DNA of 64,000 nucleotides from JASHPR01 sp963749145 (GTDB lineage: Bacteria > Actinomycetota > Actinomycetes > Streptosporangiales > Streptosporangiaceae): contig CAVVLN010000005.1 of assembly GCA_963749145.1 (NCBI GenBank), positions 930,001 through 994,000 of the forward strand, given 5' to 3'. A program made the position numbers and the translations under genes. Positions 34,836 through 43,323 of this stretch are shown in pieces. The notes under the pieces are model-generated. The model did not search any database. It saw only the letters and a program-made list of their open reading frames with translations, and was not told the origin of the DNA. The number at the start of each line of letters is the position of its first letter. The first letter of the stretch is position 1.

Positions 34836-35033
34836 CTGACCGCGCTCGGCGAGCAGCGCGCGGGGGTGCACTGGGCCAGCGTCGGCTGGATCCTGCCGTA
34901 CCTGCACGACCCGGACGGCCACGAGATCCGCTTCTACACCCACCAGCATCACACCGAACCCGGGCCGGGCCAGGTCGCCACCATCCACGACCCCCGGGAG
35001 ACCGCCGAGCGCCGCGAGCGGGCCGCCACCTGA
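34836..35033 (+). pseudogene. VOC (glyoxalase/dioxygenase) family fragment, 5' truncated
   Basis: 66 codons in one frame end in TGA at 35031-35033. VHWASVGWILPYLHDPDGHE followed by IRFYTHQHH is the C-terminal half of a vicinal-oxygen-chelate protein, with the usual DPDGH-E metal-site segment. There is no first half and no start codon: the fragment begins just behind the DUF2332 stop. It is the likely former target of the adjacent convergent TetR regulator. Confidence 0.6.
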
Positions 35034-35037
35034 GCGC

Positions 35038-35610
35038 TCAGCGAGACCGGCCCGGGCGCAGGCCGTCGCAGACCACGGCGATGACGCGGTCCAGCGCCGC
35101 GCCGTCGCTGGCGTCCCGGGCCAGGCAGCCGGCCAGCAGTGCCTTGACGTCGGCCGGGTCGACATCGGGCCGGACCGCGCCCGCCCGCTGGGCCGAGGCC
35201 AGCAGGTCGCGCAGCCGGCCGGGCACGTCGCAGCCGGCCCGGGCCGCGGCGCTGTCCAGGTCGTAGCCCGCGCCGGCCAGCGCCTCGGCCAGCCCCCGGT
35301 TCGCGGCGCCTTCGCGGGTCAGCGCGGCGAAGAACGTGAAGAACGCGGCGCCCGGGTCGTGCTCGGCGGCCAGCGCGTCCGCCGTCCTGGTGATCTGCTC
35401 CATCCGGCTGAGCAGGATCGCCGCGAACAGGTCCTGCTTGGCCGGGAAATGGCGGCTGACGGTTCCGGTCCCCACGCCGGCCCGGCGGGCGATCTCGTGC
35501 ACCGGCACCGACAGACCCTCGGCCGCGAAGACCCCGGCCGCCACCTCGAGCACCCGGGCCCGGTTCCGCCGGGCGTCGGCGCGCCGCGCCGGGGCGCGCC
35601 CGTCCGCCAT
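35038..35610 (-). CDS. TetR-family transcriptional regulator
   Basis: 190 residues from ATG 35610. The HTH is clear: ARVLEVAAGVFAAEGLSVPV, HEIARRAGVGTGTVSRHFPAK and QDLFAAIL (residues about 18-67). The C-terminal ligand domain resembles the SbtR/TetR_C_33-like group common in actinobacteria (LRDLLASAQRAGAVRPDVDPADVKALL). A 34-bp palindrome 23 bp upstream of the start is a likely autoregulatory operator. The gene is convergent with the VOC relic (4 bp between stops). Confidence 0.9.
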   Translation of the reverse strand: MADGRAPARRADARRNRARVLEVAAGVFAAEGLSVPVHEIARRAGVGTGTVSRHFPAKQDLFAAILLSRMEQITRTADALAAEHDPGAAFFTFFAALTREGAANRGLAEALAGAGYDLDSAAARAGCDVPGRLRDLLASAQRAGAVRPDVDPADVKALLAGCLARDASDGAALDRVIAVVCDGLRPGRSR

Positions 35611-35632
35611 GGCCGGCTCACCCCCTCGACCC

Positions 35633-35666
35633 GGCTAGAACCGGGACCTGTGTCCCGATTCTAGCC
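35633..35666. promoter_or_regulatory. Palindromic operator candidate for the TetR regulator
   Basis: GGCTAGAACCGGGAC (35633-35647) and GTCCCGATTCTAGCC (35652-35666) are inverted copies with one mismatch around a four-base centre. Size and position upstream of the TetR start fit a TetR-type operator, and it may also act on the questin-oxidase-like gene's 3' side. Confidence 0.65.
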
Positions 35667-35693
35667 TGCCGGCGGGCGCATGCCTGGTCAGGA

Positions 35694-36749
35694 CTATGCC
35701 AGCCGCGCGCAACCGCGGGCCGCGGCGTGCCGCAGCACGGGATCCGCTGACTCCGAGTGCAAGCGCAGGCACGCCTCGGTGAGCTTGATCGCGTGCTCGT
35801 CGCCGGTGGCGACGGCCATGTCGGCCAGCACGTCCGGCGCCGGCGGATCGGCGAGCGGCACCGGCTCGGGCTCGGCGTCCGCGGCGTGCGTCGAGTACAG
35901 CGCCGCGGCCACCTGCCAGAGCGCGTCGTAGGTCGGCCGCCCGAGGTCGGCGGGGAGAAACCCGAGCGCGGACCGCGCGGCGACCGGGGCCGTCACCGCG
36001 TGCAGGAATCCGATCGGCTGCCTGCGCCCGTAGACCGCGAAGATCCGCGCGAACGTGGTGCCGAGCTCCAGCAGGTCGGCGGACACGTCGGCGGGCGGGC
36101 GGAGCGCGGCGACCGCGCCGGGGAAACGCGGCTCGCCGGCCAGGCTGGTGCGGATGCGGTCGGTGATCAGGCCCCGCGGCACCGGTCCGGCGGGTACCGG
36201 CAGCCCGGAGATCGCGGCGGCCAGGTCCAGCCGGCCCGCGGTGCGGGCGGGGCCGGGAATCTCCAGGTACAAGGCCGCCCAGTAGGCCAGGCCGCGGGCG
36301 AGCTCGGCGCGCCGCTCGCTCGTCTCGCTCGCGGCCAGGCTGCGGGCCGCGTGCGAGGTGCGGATGATGCCGTGCGTCGCGGCCGCGGCCAGGCCCGGGG
36401 TCAGCCGGGGCCACCAGCGCACGAGCACCTGCGGCCAGGGATCCTCGGCCAGCTGCTCACGCAGGTACAGTTCCCAGTCGCCGACCCGCCGCGGGACGCC
36501 GAGCGCCTCGCGCCAGTTCGCATCGGTGATCTTCTCTGCCGCGCGGGGTGGCTCCTCGAGCCGGCGCATGTAGCGGTCGAGCCAGGGCTCGACGTCGCCC
36601 GGCAGGCCGAGCCGGATCATCGCCTCGGACGCCATCGGGCCGTGGTTGGCCAGGCCGCCGCCGAACTCGGGGCCGGTGGCGGCCAGCCTGCTCAGGCTCT
36701 CGTCCAGGATGTCCTCGCGCTCGGGTACGTCGCTGCCGTCGGGCATCAT
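35694..36749 (-). CDS. Questin oxidase-like protein
   Basis: 351 residues from ATG 36749 (a second ATG follows directly). FGGGLANHGPMASEAMIRLG, DRYMRRLEEPPRAAEKITDA, WREALGVPRRVGDWELYLRE, RWWPRLTPGLAAAATHGIIR and FLHAVTAPVAARSALGFLP are the recognisable blocks of the questin oxidase family, whose fungal members carry out Baeyer-Villiger-type ring cleavage of anthraquinones. Conserved His residues in NHGPM, ATHG and LHAVT fit an active site. Bacterial substrates are unknown to me. It is divergently transcribed from an ArsR regulator with a shared AT-rich control region. Confidence 0.8.
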   Translation of the reverse strand: MMPDGSDVPEREDILDESLSRLAATGPEFGGGLANHGPMASEAMIRLGLPGDVEPWLDRYMRRLEEPPRAAEKITDANWREALGVPRRVGDWELYLREQLAEDPWPQVLVRWWPRLTPGLAAAATHGIIRTSHAARSLAASETSERRAELARGLAYWAALYLEIPGPARTAGRLDLAAAISGLPVPAGPVPRGLITDRIRTSLAGEPRFPGAVAALRPPADVSADLLELGTTFARIFAVYGRRQPIGFLHAVTAPVAARSALGFLPADLGRPTYDALWQVAAALYSTHAADAEPEPVPLADPPAPDVLADMAVATGDEHAIKLTEACLRLHSESADPVLRHAAARGCARLA

Positions 36750-36760
36750 CGTCTCCCGCC

Positions 36761-36800
36761 TATATAGAGTTACAGCTATATTTACGCGGCACGATATGAT
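36761..36800. promoter_or_regulatory. Shared AT-rich control region with an inverted repeat, between questin-oxidase-like and ArsR genes
   Basis: TATATAG (36761-36767) and CTATATT (36776-36782) form an inverted repeat with one mismatched end base. TTACAG (36770-36775) and TATGAT (36795-36800) are -35/-10-like for the ArsR gene at 19-bp spacing. The local AT-richness in a >70% GC region marks a divergent promoter with a probable ArsR operator. Confidence 0.5.
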
Positions 36801-36806
36801 AGTCAA

Positions 36807-37205
36807 ATGGCGAGCGAGGTCGAGGTGCTGCGTGCGCTGGCGCATCCGGTGCGCTGGGGGATCCTGCTGCGGCTGGCGGCCGAGCCGGAGATCTGCGCCT
36901 GTGACTTCACCGAGTTCTTCGCCGTGTCTCAGCCCACCATCTCGGCCCACCTGAAGGCGCTGCGCGCCGCCGGGCTCGTCACGTCCCGGCGCAAGGGAAA
37001 CACGATCTGCTACAGCGTCGCGCGGGATCAGCTCGCGCGGCTCGCCGGTCGGCTCGCCGGCCTGGCCGCCGCCGCCCCGGCGGTCCCGGCTGTCCCCGCC
37101 GGGGACGCCCTGGCCGCTGCCGCCCCGGCGGTCCCGGCTGCCCCCGCCGGGGACGCCCTGGCCGCTGCCGCCCCGGCCGGCCTGACGGCCGCCGCCGTCG
37201 GCTGA
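36807..37205 (+). CDS. ArsR-family regulator with a Cys-x-Cys metal/redox motif and repeat tail
   Basis: 132 residues from ATG 36807. The winged helix reads LRALAHPVRWGILLRLAAEP, then EICACDFTEFFAVSQPTIS, AHLKALRAAGLVTSRRKGN and TICYSV. The CAC pair just before the recognition helices corresponds to the ELCVCD metalloid-sensing motif of ArsR/CadC proteins, so a thiol-binding metal or oxidant is the likely signal. The final 45 residues are an Ala/Pro-rich 16-residue repeat without fold. It is divergent from the questin-oxidase-like gene, its probable target. Confidence 0.85.
   Translation: MASEVEVLRALAHPVRWGILLRLAAEPEICACDFTEFFAVSQPTISAHLKALRAAGLVTSRRKGNTICYSVARDQLARLAGRLAGLAAAAPAVPAVPAGDALAAAAPAVPAAPAGDALAAAAPAGLTAAAVG
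37074..37176 (+). repeat. 48-bp in-frame tandem repeat in the ArsR tail
   Basis: GCCCCGGC-starting units recur at 37074, 37122 and 37170, two full copies plus a partial third, coding for a 16-residue Ala/Pro/Val unit containing AGDALAAA. Confidence 0.85.
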
Positions 37206-37216
37206 CCCGGCGGCAC

Positions 37217-37248
37217 GCACGGGGCGGGCCGTACGGCCCGCCCCGTGC
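37217..37248. terminator. Bidirectional terminator hairpin between convergent genes
   Basis: GCACGGGGCGGGCC (37217-37230) pairs perfectly over 14 bp with 37235-37248 around GTAC, directly between the ArsR stop and the MFS stop. It lacks a U-run, as is common in actinobacteria. Confidence 0.7.
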
Positions 37249-38545
37249 TCAGCGTGCGGACCCGACCGCCGCGCTCGCGCCGGCCTGGGCCCGCTGCCGC
37301 GAGGCGCGCGGCTCGCGCCGCAGCACGATCAGCATGACGAGCCCCGCCACGACGTAGCCGCCGCCCTGCGCGGCCAGGACGGGAACGATGCCGGCGACCT
37401 GGCCGAGAAAGCCCGCACCCACGATCCCGGCCAGGACCGCGACACCCTCGACGGTGTTCAGCGCCCCGAACACCCGGCCCCGGTAGGCGTCCTCGGTATG
37501 GCGCTGGAACAGCGTCATCGCGCCGGCGATGGTCATGGCCCCGGGCACGCCGACCAGCACCATCCCGGCAGCGGCCGGCCACACGGCGACATAGCCGAGC
37601 GGGTACAGGAAGATCCCCAGGTCCACCGCCCCGAACGCGACGGCACCCCAGCTCAGCAGCTGCGACGCGGATACCCGGTGCGCGAGCGAGGCCACCAGGA
37701 GCCCGCCCAGGACGCCGCCGATGGCCTGGACGCCGGCGATCACGCCGTAGGCCTGGCTGCTGCCGTGCAGGACGTGCCGGACGAACGGCGCGAACAGCGT
37801 GGCCATGATGGGCTCGCCGATGCTGGTCACCAGGATGAAGATCATCAGGGCGCGGACCACCCGGTGGCGCGCCGACCAGCGCAGGCCGTTCGGCCAGTTC
37901 GCCGCGCACCGCGGCGACCCGGCGCCGCAGCGACGTGGCGGCCGCCCGGCCCGCGGGCGGCCGCCCAGGGGCGCGGATCAGCCCGATCAGCGCGGCCGAG
38001 ATCAGGAAGCTGGCCCCGTCGGCCAGCGCCACGGCGGGGATCCCGCCGGCGGCCGCGATGACACCGCCCAGACCGGACCCGGCCAGCCGGGACAGGTTCT
38101 GCACCTGGCCGCCCGCGGCGTTCGCCGTGACCAGCGCGTCGTCCGGCACCAGCCCGGGCAGCAGCGCCTGCTCGGCGGGGGAGAAGAACTGCGCGACCAC
38201 GCCTTCCCACAGCAGCACGATGTAGACGACCCAGACCTGGCCCGGGCCGTGCACCGCCAGCAGCGGCAGCAGCCCGGCGGCGAGCAGCAGGTCGGCCACG
38301 ACCATGGTGCGCCGCCGGTCCTAGCGGTCGGCGAAAACGCCCGCCACCGCGCCCAGCAGCACCTGGGGCAGGAACGAGGACGGCATCGTCAGCGCCGACG
38401 CGACCGTGGATCCGGTGAGCGCGTAGACCCGGTAGGCCAGGCCGACCCTCAAGATCCAGTCCCCGGCCAGCGAGACGAGCCCGGCCGACAGCAGGAACCG
38501 CAGATCCCGCTGGCCCGCGAGCAGCCGCCAGATCGTGCGCAGCTC
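37249..38545 (-). pseudogene. MFS transporter, inactivated by a stop codon and a frameshift
   Basis: Reading down the minus strand, the protein begins ELRTIWRLLAGQRDLRFLLS and GLVSLAGDWILRVGLAYRVY, and continues to GAVAGVFADR. It then meets TAG at 38321-38323, where the family has a Trp (DRWDRRR). Sequence resumes RRRTMVVADLLLAAGLLP. Near 37865 it shifts frame to ALMIFILVTSIGEPIMATLF, GVQAIGGVLGGLLVASLAHR and FQRHTEDAYRGRVFGALNTV. Together these make a complete 12-helix MFS efflux protein of the actinobacterial type (about 420 residues) with two lesions. It overlaps the end of the upstream HTH regulator, with which it formed an operon. Confidence 0.75.
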
Positions 38546-39206
38546 ACTCGCCTCCCGGGGGCTGGACCTGCGGTATCACGACGATCTGGGTGATGTCGAC
38601 GGGGACCGAGCCCTCGGGCCGGGAGGCGACGTCATCGAGCGGGCGCTCGTCGACGTAGGGCTGGATCAGGGCCTCGATCGCGGCCTCCAGCCCGGCCAGT
38701 TCCGGCAACGTGAGGTAGACCGTCGACTGCCCGACGCCGGTGTGCCGCCGCCATCCGGCCGGCCAGTCCGCGCGCCGCCGCAGCCAGCCGCGCAGCGCGG
38801 CCACGGCCCGCTCGGCCAGGACTTCCTCGAACACCGCGGCCGCGGCCGCGCCCTCCGCGGTGTCGACGCTGTCCCGCCAGCTCATGGACGTGCTGGTGAG
38901 CCGCCACGGCCGCTCCCGGTTGTCCTTGCCCGCCACCTGCTCGACAAAGCGGTACTTGGCCAGCTGCCGCAGATGATGGGAGGCCAGGCCATGGCTGATG
39001 CCCAGTTCCCGCGCCGCGTCCGCGGTGGTGATCTGCCCTGCGTGCCCGGTGATCGACAGCAGGTCCAGGCGCAGCGGATGGGCGAGCGCGCGGATGACCA
39101 CGGGGTCGTCCAGCAGCCGGAACCGCTGGCCGGCCTGGCCCGCCCGCTCGCCCGCTCCGGCGTCCGCTGGCCCGGCCGATGTTTCCAAGGACATGCTTGG
39201 AATCAT
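38544..39206 (-). CDS. ArsR/HTH_20-type transcriptional regulator
   Basis: ATG 39206 or 39194 is preferred over the open frame to 39287. About 216-220 residues. FRLLDDPVVIRALAHPLRLD, LLSITGHAGQITTADAARE and LGISHGLASHHLRQLAKYRF form the winged helix; the C-terminal half (about 100-200) contains the WRLTSTSMSW and TLPELAGLEAAIEALIQPYV segments typical of drug-efflux-linked ArsR-like regulators. It precedes the MFS gene on the same strand and overlaps it. Two repeats of a TTCCAAG-N6-CTTGGAA-type palindrome cover its start region. Confidence 0.8.
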   Translation of the reverse strand: MIPSMSLETSAGPADAGAGERAGQAGQRFRLLDDPVVIRALAHPLRLDLLSITGHAGQITTADAARELGISHGLASHHLRQLAKYRFVEQVAGKDNRERPWRLTSTSMSWRDSVDTAEGAAAAAVFEEVLAERAVAALRGWLRRRADWPAGWRRHTGVGQSTVYLTLPELAGLEAAIEALIQPYVDERPLDDVASRPEGSVPVDITQIVVIPQVQPPGGE

Positions 39207-39244
39207 CGGCACGCCTCCGGAATTTGTCAAGCCAATGCTTGGAA
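39183..39244. promoter_or_regulatory. Two operator-like sites at the start of the HTH regulator gene
   Basis: TTCCAAG (39183-39189) and CTTGGAA (39196-39202) form a perfect 7-6-7 palindrome. ATGCTTGGAA is repeated 42 bp away at 39235-39244, where a weaker CAAG-N6-CTTG palindrome is found. This spacing of four helical turns fits cooperative binding by the ArsR-like protein. Confidence 0.6.
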
Positions 39245-39446
39245 ACTGGCGTGGCTGGTCGCGAGGCCGGTGGCGCCGAAGGGTCACGAGGCGGGCGGCG
39301 CGGACCCGATCACGCGGCCGGTCGCGCGGGACCGGTCCGAGCCGGTCCTCGCTTGCCGCTCAGTCCCGGATGTTGCGATCATGAGCACGCAGGTGCGCCG
39401 GGCCGCTGCCTGGCCGCGAACCCGGCGCCCGGGCGGGAAGGTGACG

Positions 39447-39926
39447 ATGGAGGACTGGCCGGCCGACTGGCCACAGCTCATCCGCGGGATTGGCTGCCCG
39501 ATGTGCGAGGGCGGGCGCCCGGATGCGGACGCCTACGGCGTCTGCATTCAGCACGGGACCTTCACCGATGCGTACCTGCAGCGGAAGGACATCCAGCGCG
39601 GCTACGCCGTGGTGATCTGGCGCGGCCGCCACGTCACCGAGCCGACCGAGCTCAGCGACGCCGAGGCGAGCGGCTACTGGGCCGAGATCCTGTCCGCGGC
39701 CCGGGCGCTGCTGGCGGTCTACGAGCCGCTGAAGATGAACTACGAGACGCTGGGCAATTCCCTGCCCCACCTGCACACGCACCTGATTCCCCGGTTCCGG
39801 GCCGATCCCAGGCCCGGGGAGCCGTTCCCGTTGAACCTCGCCACGGCCGACGTGATCCCCGAGGCCCGGCTGCAGGCCGAGGCCGCCGAGCTACGGGCCC
39901 GCCTGCATTTCGAGCCGCGCGAGTAG
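39447..39926 (+). CDS. HIT-family hydrolase/nucleotide-binding protein
   Basis: The start is taken at ATG 39447 behind GGGAAGG; the frame is open to ATG 39381. 159 residues. GCPMCEG near the start is a Cys pair common in actinobacterial HIT proteins, and LPHLHTHLIPRF contains the histidine-triad motif H-x-H-x-H. The family hydrolyses or transfers nucleoside phosphates such as AMP esters or amidates. It is convergent with the TIR gene; the 180 bp between them contain only short GC-rich palindromes. Confidence 0.85.
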   Translation: MEDWPADWPQLIRGIGCPMCEGGRPDADAYGVCIQHGTFTDAYLQRKDIQRGYAVVIWRGRHVTEPTELSDAEASGYWAEILSAARALLAVYEPLKMNYETLGNSLPHLHTHLIPRFRADPRPGEPFPLNLATADVIPEARLQAEAAELRARLHFEPRE

Positions 39927-40106
39927 CAGCCGATGGCCGGGCCGGGCTGAGGCCGGCTTTTCCCGGGGCACCGCGATGAGGCTCGTTGATGGCCGGATCA
40001 CCGGTTCCGGTACCGGCCGGCGGAGTTCCGGGAGTGCGGCGCCGCCGGCGGCCGCTCACCGTCGACCCAGCGAGCGCGCCGCACCGCGCATCCTCGCCGC
40101 GTGCCG

Positions 40107-43100
40107 CTAGAGGTCCGGATGCCGGCCCGTAATGCCCCACTCGAGCTGGTCGAGGGGGTCTGGATCGCTCGCGGCCAGGTCGACCAAGGTCATGCCGTCC
40201 AGGAACGCCGGGAGTTCCGGGCGCTCGGCACCGGGCAAGAGCACCGGGATCACGGGGCAGCGGCGCCGGACGAACTGGCGCATGAACGCGGCCAGCTCCT
40301 GGTCCTGCCACGGGCCTACGTGCGAGCCGATGATCACGGCCGCCGCCGGGATGCTCTGGATCTGCTCCTCCAGCACCCGCTGCCACGGAAGGCCCGGCCG
40401 CAGTTCGCGTTCGTCCAGCCATGGTCTCAGGCCGCGCTCCCTGAGCTGCTGCGCGAGGTCGCGGACGGCGGGCTTGTCCTCCGAGTTGTGACAGAGGAAG
40501 ACGTCGAACTCCGCGACCTCCTCCTTGCCGCGCAACACGGTCGAGGCGGCTGCCTTCTCCCGGCCGACGTCGGCCGATTTATCCATCGCCGCCGTGGACT
40601 GGTCCGCGCCGGTCGTCGGCTCGTAGTCGTCGCGCAGCGAGACCCGTTTCTCGCAGACCGGACACAGGATGCTCACCCGGCCGCGGTTGCGGACCTGCTC
40701 CACCTGCTCGGGCGTGAACGCCGTCTTGTCGTCCGGGCAGCTGTACTGACGTTCCCGGATAACCGTGCCGGATATGGCCCTGCGCTTGAGATGGGCATGG
40801 ATGAATCGTTCGAACTGGGTCCGCAGGACCGGCGGCACCTCGTCATAACCGATCCAGAGCTCGGCTTTGCCCTCGCCGTCCGTCTTCAGGAAGATCGTGC
40901 ACTCACCGGTATCGGCGGCGAACCGGGCCGCCGACTGCCAAGTGGCCACCCGGGTGAACCGGTTGCTGCGGGTCAGCCGGACGATCAGCGTCGCGTAGAC
41001 ATTGTCAACGGGCCCCTCGAACCGGAACACCGCCCCGTTTCCCTTGGGCGCCTCCGACGCCGGCAGGTCGCGCCGGTAGGCCGCGGGAAACACCAGTTGC
41101 ACGCCGTCCTCGGTGTGCTCCCGCAGGACGAGCTCGTTCTGGATGAGTTCCTCGAGCGTCGCGAGGACCAGCAGGCGCTCCTGCCGCTCCACCGGCACCC
41201 GGGCCGCCGACGGGATCGCGAAGTCGAGTTCGATGACCTTCGACTCCAGGATGCAGCCGAGCCCGTCCGGCTCGTCCCGCGCGGCGTTCACGATCGCGCT
41301 GGCGTAGGCGTCGAGCAGTTCGGGTTGCAGCAGCACATAGTCCCAGAACTTGAGCCGCTTGACCAGGTCCGCGGACTCGAGCCGCGCCACGCATCCCTCG
41401 AAGACCGCGTTCAAGGCGGCCGAATAGGCTTCCTCGGCCTCGGCGTCGCTGAGATCGGGAAGCTGCAGTTCGTCCCGGAGCTCCAGGCTGCTCGGCGCGG
41501 CGGCTTGGAATGCCCGGCTCAGCTCATCGAGCGGCGTGAGCAGGTTGCCGGACGACTTCTGGTCCACGATGAACTGCTTCACCTCAGCGAACAGAGCGGT
41601 CGAGGCAATCTTGGGGATCCGCTCCCAGTCGATCGCCGCCAGGAGCCGGGAACGCAGCAGATCGGTATTGGTTCCCTCCTTCGCGCTGGTCTCGACGTAC
41701 TCGTCCAGCGCGAAGTCCTTCATCACCTGCTGGATCCGCTCGGACGAGACCGTTATGCCGCCGCGGTCGGTCCGAGCCGCGACCAGGAAGGTGATCAATC
41801 CGCCGCCGGCAACGGGATGGGCGTGCCGGATCGCCCGCGCCCAGTGGTACACGCCGGCCAGCGGCGTGGTCTCGCTCCTGGAGTCGAACAGGATGAGCGC
41901 GGCCGTCGCCCCGCCCAGATGGAGTTGATGCACGATCCGGTATCCGGGCTGCCCGGCCGGATCCCACAGCAGCACCTCCCGGTCACCGCCGTAGGTATCC
42001 GGCTCCTCGGTCGCGGGCAGCCGCCAGACCCGGCGTCCGTGCGTGGACTCGGTGGCGCGGAACTCCTCACGCGCGAGCACCATGGCCAGGGCCGACTTGC
42101 CGACGCCGGAGTCGCCGAGCAGCAGCACCTTCGCGTTTGTATAGGTTGTGGTGGCGGCGGGGGCGCTCGCCGTCTGGTGCCAGTCGCCGATGAGGATCAG
42201 TTCCGTTGCTCCCGCGTCGACCAGCGCCAGCAGGCCGTTCACGGCGCTGACCGCCAGCCTGGTGAAGTGAGCCGCAACGTTACGGGATGGCGGGTTCCGG
42301 TACCACAGCTGGATCGGCGTATCTCCCAGCGACCAGGCGAACAGTTCGCCGTCGCCGGACCAGATCAGCGCGGTATCCCGCTCCCCGACGAAGATCATCC
42401 CGGCCGTGGAGATGGTCTCGACGACGGTGGTGGGCGCCGAGCCGTCCGGGCGCCACAACTGCAGCGTCGCATCCTCGGAGGCCGACAGCACCCAGTCGTC
42501 GTCGATCCAGGCCAGCCCGGTCACCGTGTCCGAATGGTTGTCGAACTGCCCGACGGTGCAGCCGTCAGAGGCATCGATCAGCCAGACCGTGGACGCCGTC
42601 GACGATGTCCCGGTGGTGCAGGCCAGGAATTTCCCGTCGGGCGACCAGGCCAGGTTGACTCCCTCGGAGCGGTAGGACGCCCGCGGCCGCGTCAGCGTGG
42701 ACTCCCAGAACTCCTCCCCGCGCAGCCCGCAAAGGGTCAGTGTCATCCGGCCCGGTAACGACGGCGCGAGCGTGGCCAGCCGTTCGCCCCCCGGAGAGAA
42801 CGCCATCGCGCTCGTCACCCCGAGCAACTCGGTCTGGACTTCTCCGTCGACGACGGGGACCTCGCCCGCCAGAGAGAGCACCCGGCACCGGCCATCGACG
42901 TCACGGAAGGCTAGCTTGTCGCCGGCCGGCGACCACGCTAGCCCCGGGGCAAGCGCGCAGGCCAGCTGATACAGCGGCTCACCGCGGGTTTGGCGATCTG
43001 AGATCGCCGAAACGCTCAGTCGCTGCCCGACAGACAGCGCCAGGCGGTCCGCCGTCGGCGACAGGGCGACGCTGACCGGCTGGCCGCGCTTGGTCGGCCA

Positions 43101-43241
43101 CGAGTCGGCTACCCGGACCTGGGCTTGTGACCAGGGCCGATGCGTCTGCGGCCGTTGCCGCGTCGAGCTAGTGCGCAAAGGCGGAACTTTCTGCGCCGGA
43201 ATCCCTCGCTGGCCGTCTGGCAACGACATCACCTGTCTCAC
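40107..43241 (-). CDS. WD40 - small GTPase (Roc-like) - zinc ribbon - TIR protein
   Basis: 1044 residues from GTG 43241 (ATG at codon 5). Residues about 50-355 form a WD40-type propeller (LAWSPDGKFLACTT; VLSASEDATLQLWRPDG). Residues 370-540 are a Rab/Roc-like GTPase: G1 GDSGVGKSA at 376-384, G3 DPAGQ at 427-431, G5 ETSAKEG at 517-523, with AARTD at 488-492 in the G4 place. Residues 550-730 contain a helical/winged region like the bacterial COR segment. YSC at 835 with CPVC at 860-863 forms part of a zinc ribbon. Residues 911-1030 are a TIR domain: FDVFLCHNSEDKPAVRDLAQ, WLDERELRPGLPWQ, and WxxxE at 978-982 with Glu982 a catalytic candidate. Likely a sensor-switch-effector protein that depletes NAD or signals by TIR assembly (inference). 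It is divergent from the SCO252x-like operon. Confidence 0.85.
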   Translation of the reverse strand: MRQVMSLPDGQRGIPAQKVPPLRTSSTRQRPQTHRPWSQAQVRVADSWPTKRGQPVSVALSPTADRLALSVGQRLSVSAISDRQTRGEPLYQLACALAPGLAWSPAGDKLAFRDVDGRCRVLSLAGEVPVVDGEVQTELLGVTSAMAFSPGGERLATLAPSLPGRMTLTLCGLRGEEFWESTLTRPRASYRSEGVNLAWSPDGKFLACTTGTSSTASTVWLIDASDGCTVGQFDNHSDTVTGLAWIDDDWVLSASEDATLQLWRPDGSAPTTVVETISTAGMIFVGERDTALIWSGDGELFAWSLGDTPIQLWYRNPPSRNVAAHFTRLAVSAVNGLLALVDAGATELILIGDWHQTASAPAATTTYTNAKVLLLGDSGVGKSALAMVLAREEFRATESTHGRRVWRLPATEEPDTYGGDREVLLWDPAGQPGYRIVHQLHLGGATAALILFDSRSETTPLAGVYHWARAIRHAHPVAGGGLITFLVAARTDRGGITVSSERIQQVMKDFALDEYVETSAKEGTNTDLLRSRLLAAIDWERIPKIASTALFAEVKQFIVDQKSSGNLLTPLDELSRAFQAAAPSSLELRDELQLPDLSDAEAEEAYSAALNAVFEGCVARLESADLVKRLKFWDYVLLQPELLDAYASAIVNAARDEPDGLGCILESKVIELDFAIPSAARVPVERQERLLVLATLEELIQNELVLREHTEDGVQLVFPAAYRRDLPASEAPKGNGAVFRFEGPVDNVYATLIVRLTRSNRFTRVATWQSAARFAADTGECTIFLKTDGEGKAELWIGYDEVPPVLRTQFERFIHAHLKRRAISGTVIRERQYSCPDDKTAFTPEQVEQVRNRGRVSILCPVCEKRVSLRDDYEPTTGADQSTAAMDKSADVGREKAAASTVLRGKEEVAEFDVFLCHNSEDKPAVRDLAQQLRERGLRPWLDERELRPGLPWQRVLEEQIQSIPAAAVIIGSHVGPWQDQELAAFMRQFVRRRCPVIPVLLPGAERPELPAFLDGMTLVDLAASDPDPLDQLEWGITGRHPDL

Positions 43242-43323
43242 ATCCCCGATGAGTCATTATTAGCCACGGATAGCTCGGGCAGCAACACTTTGGGCATGTC
43301 TACAGACTTTGCCCTGATATAAT
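43242..43323. promoter_or_regulatory. Divergent promoter region of the TIR gene and the methyltransferase operon
   Basis: An 80-bp AT-richer gap separates the TIR start from the first methyltransferase copy. TATAAT at 43318-43323 is a perfect -10 in the rightward direction but has no good -35 at standard spacing. It implies co-control of the two transcription units. Confidence 0.4.
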
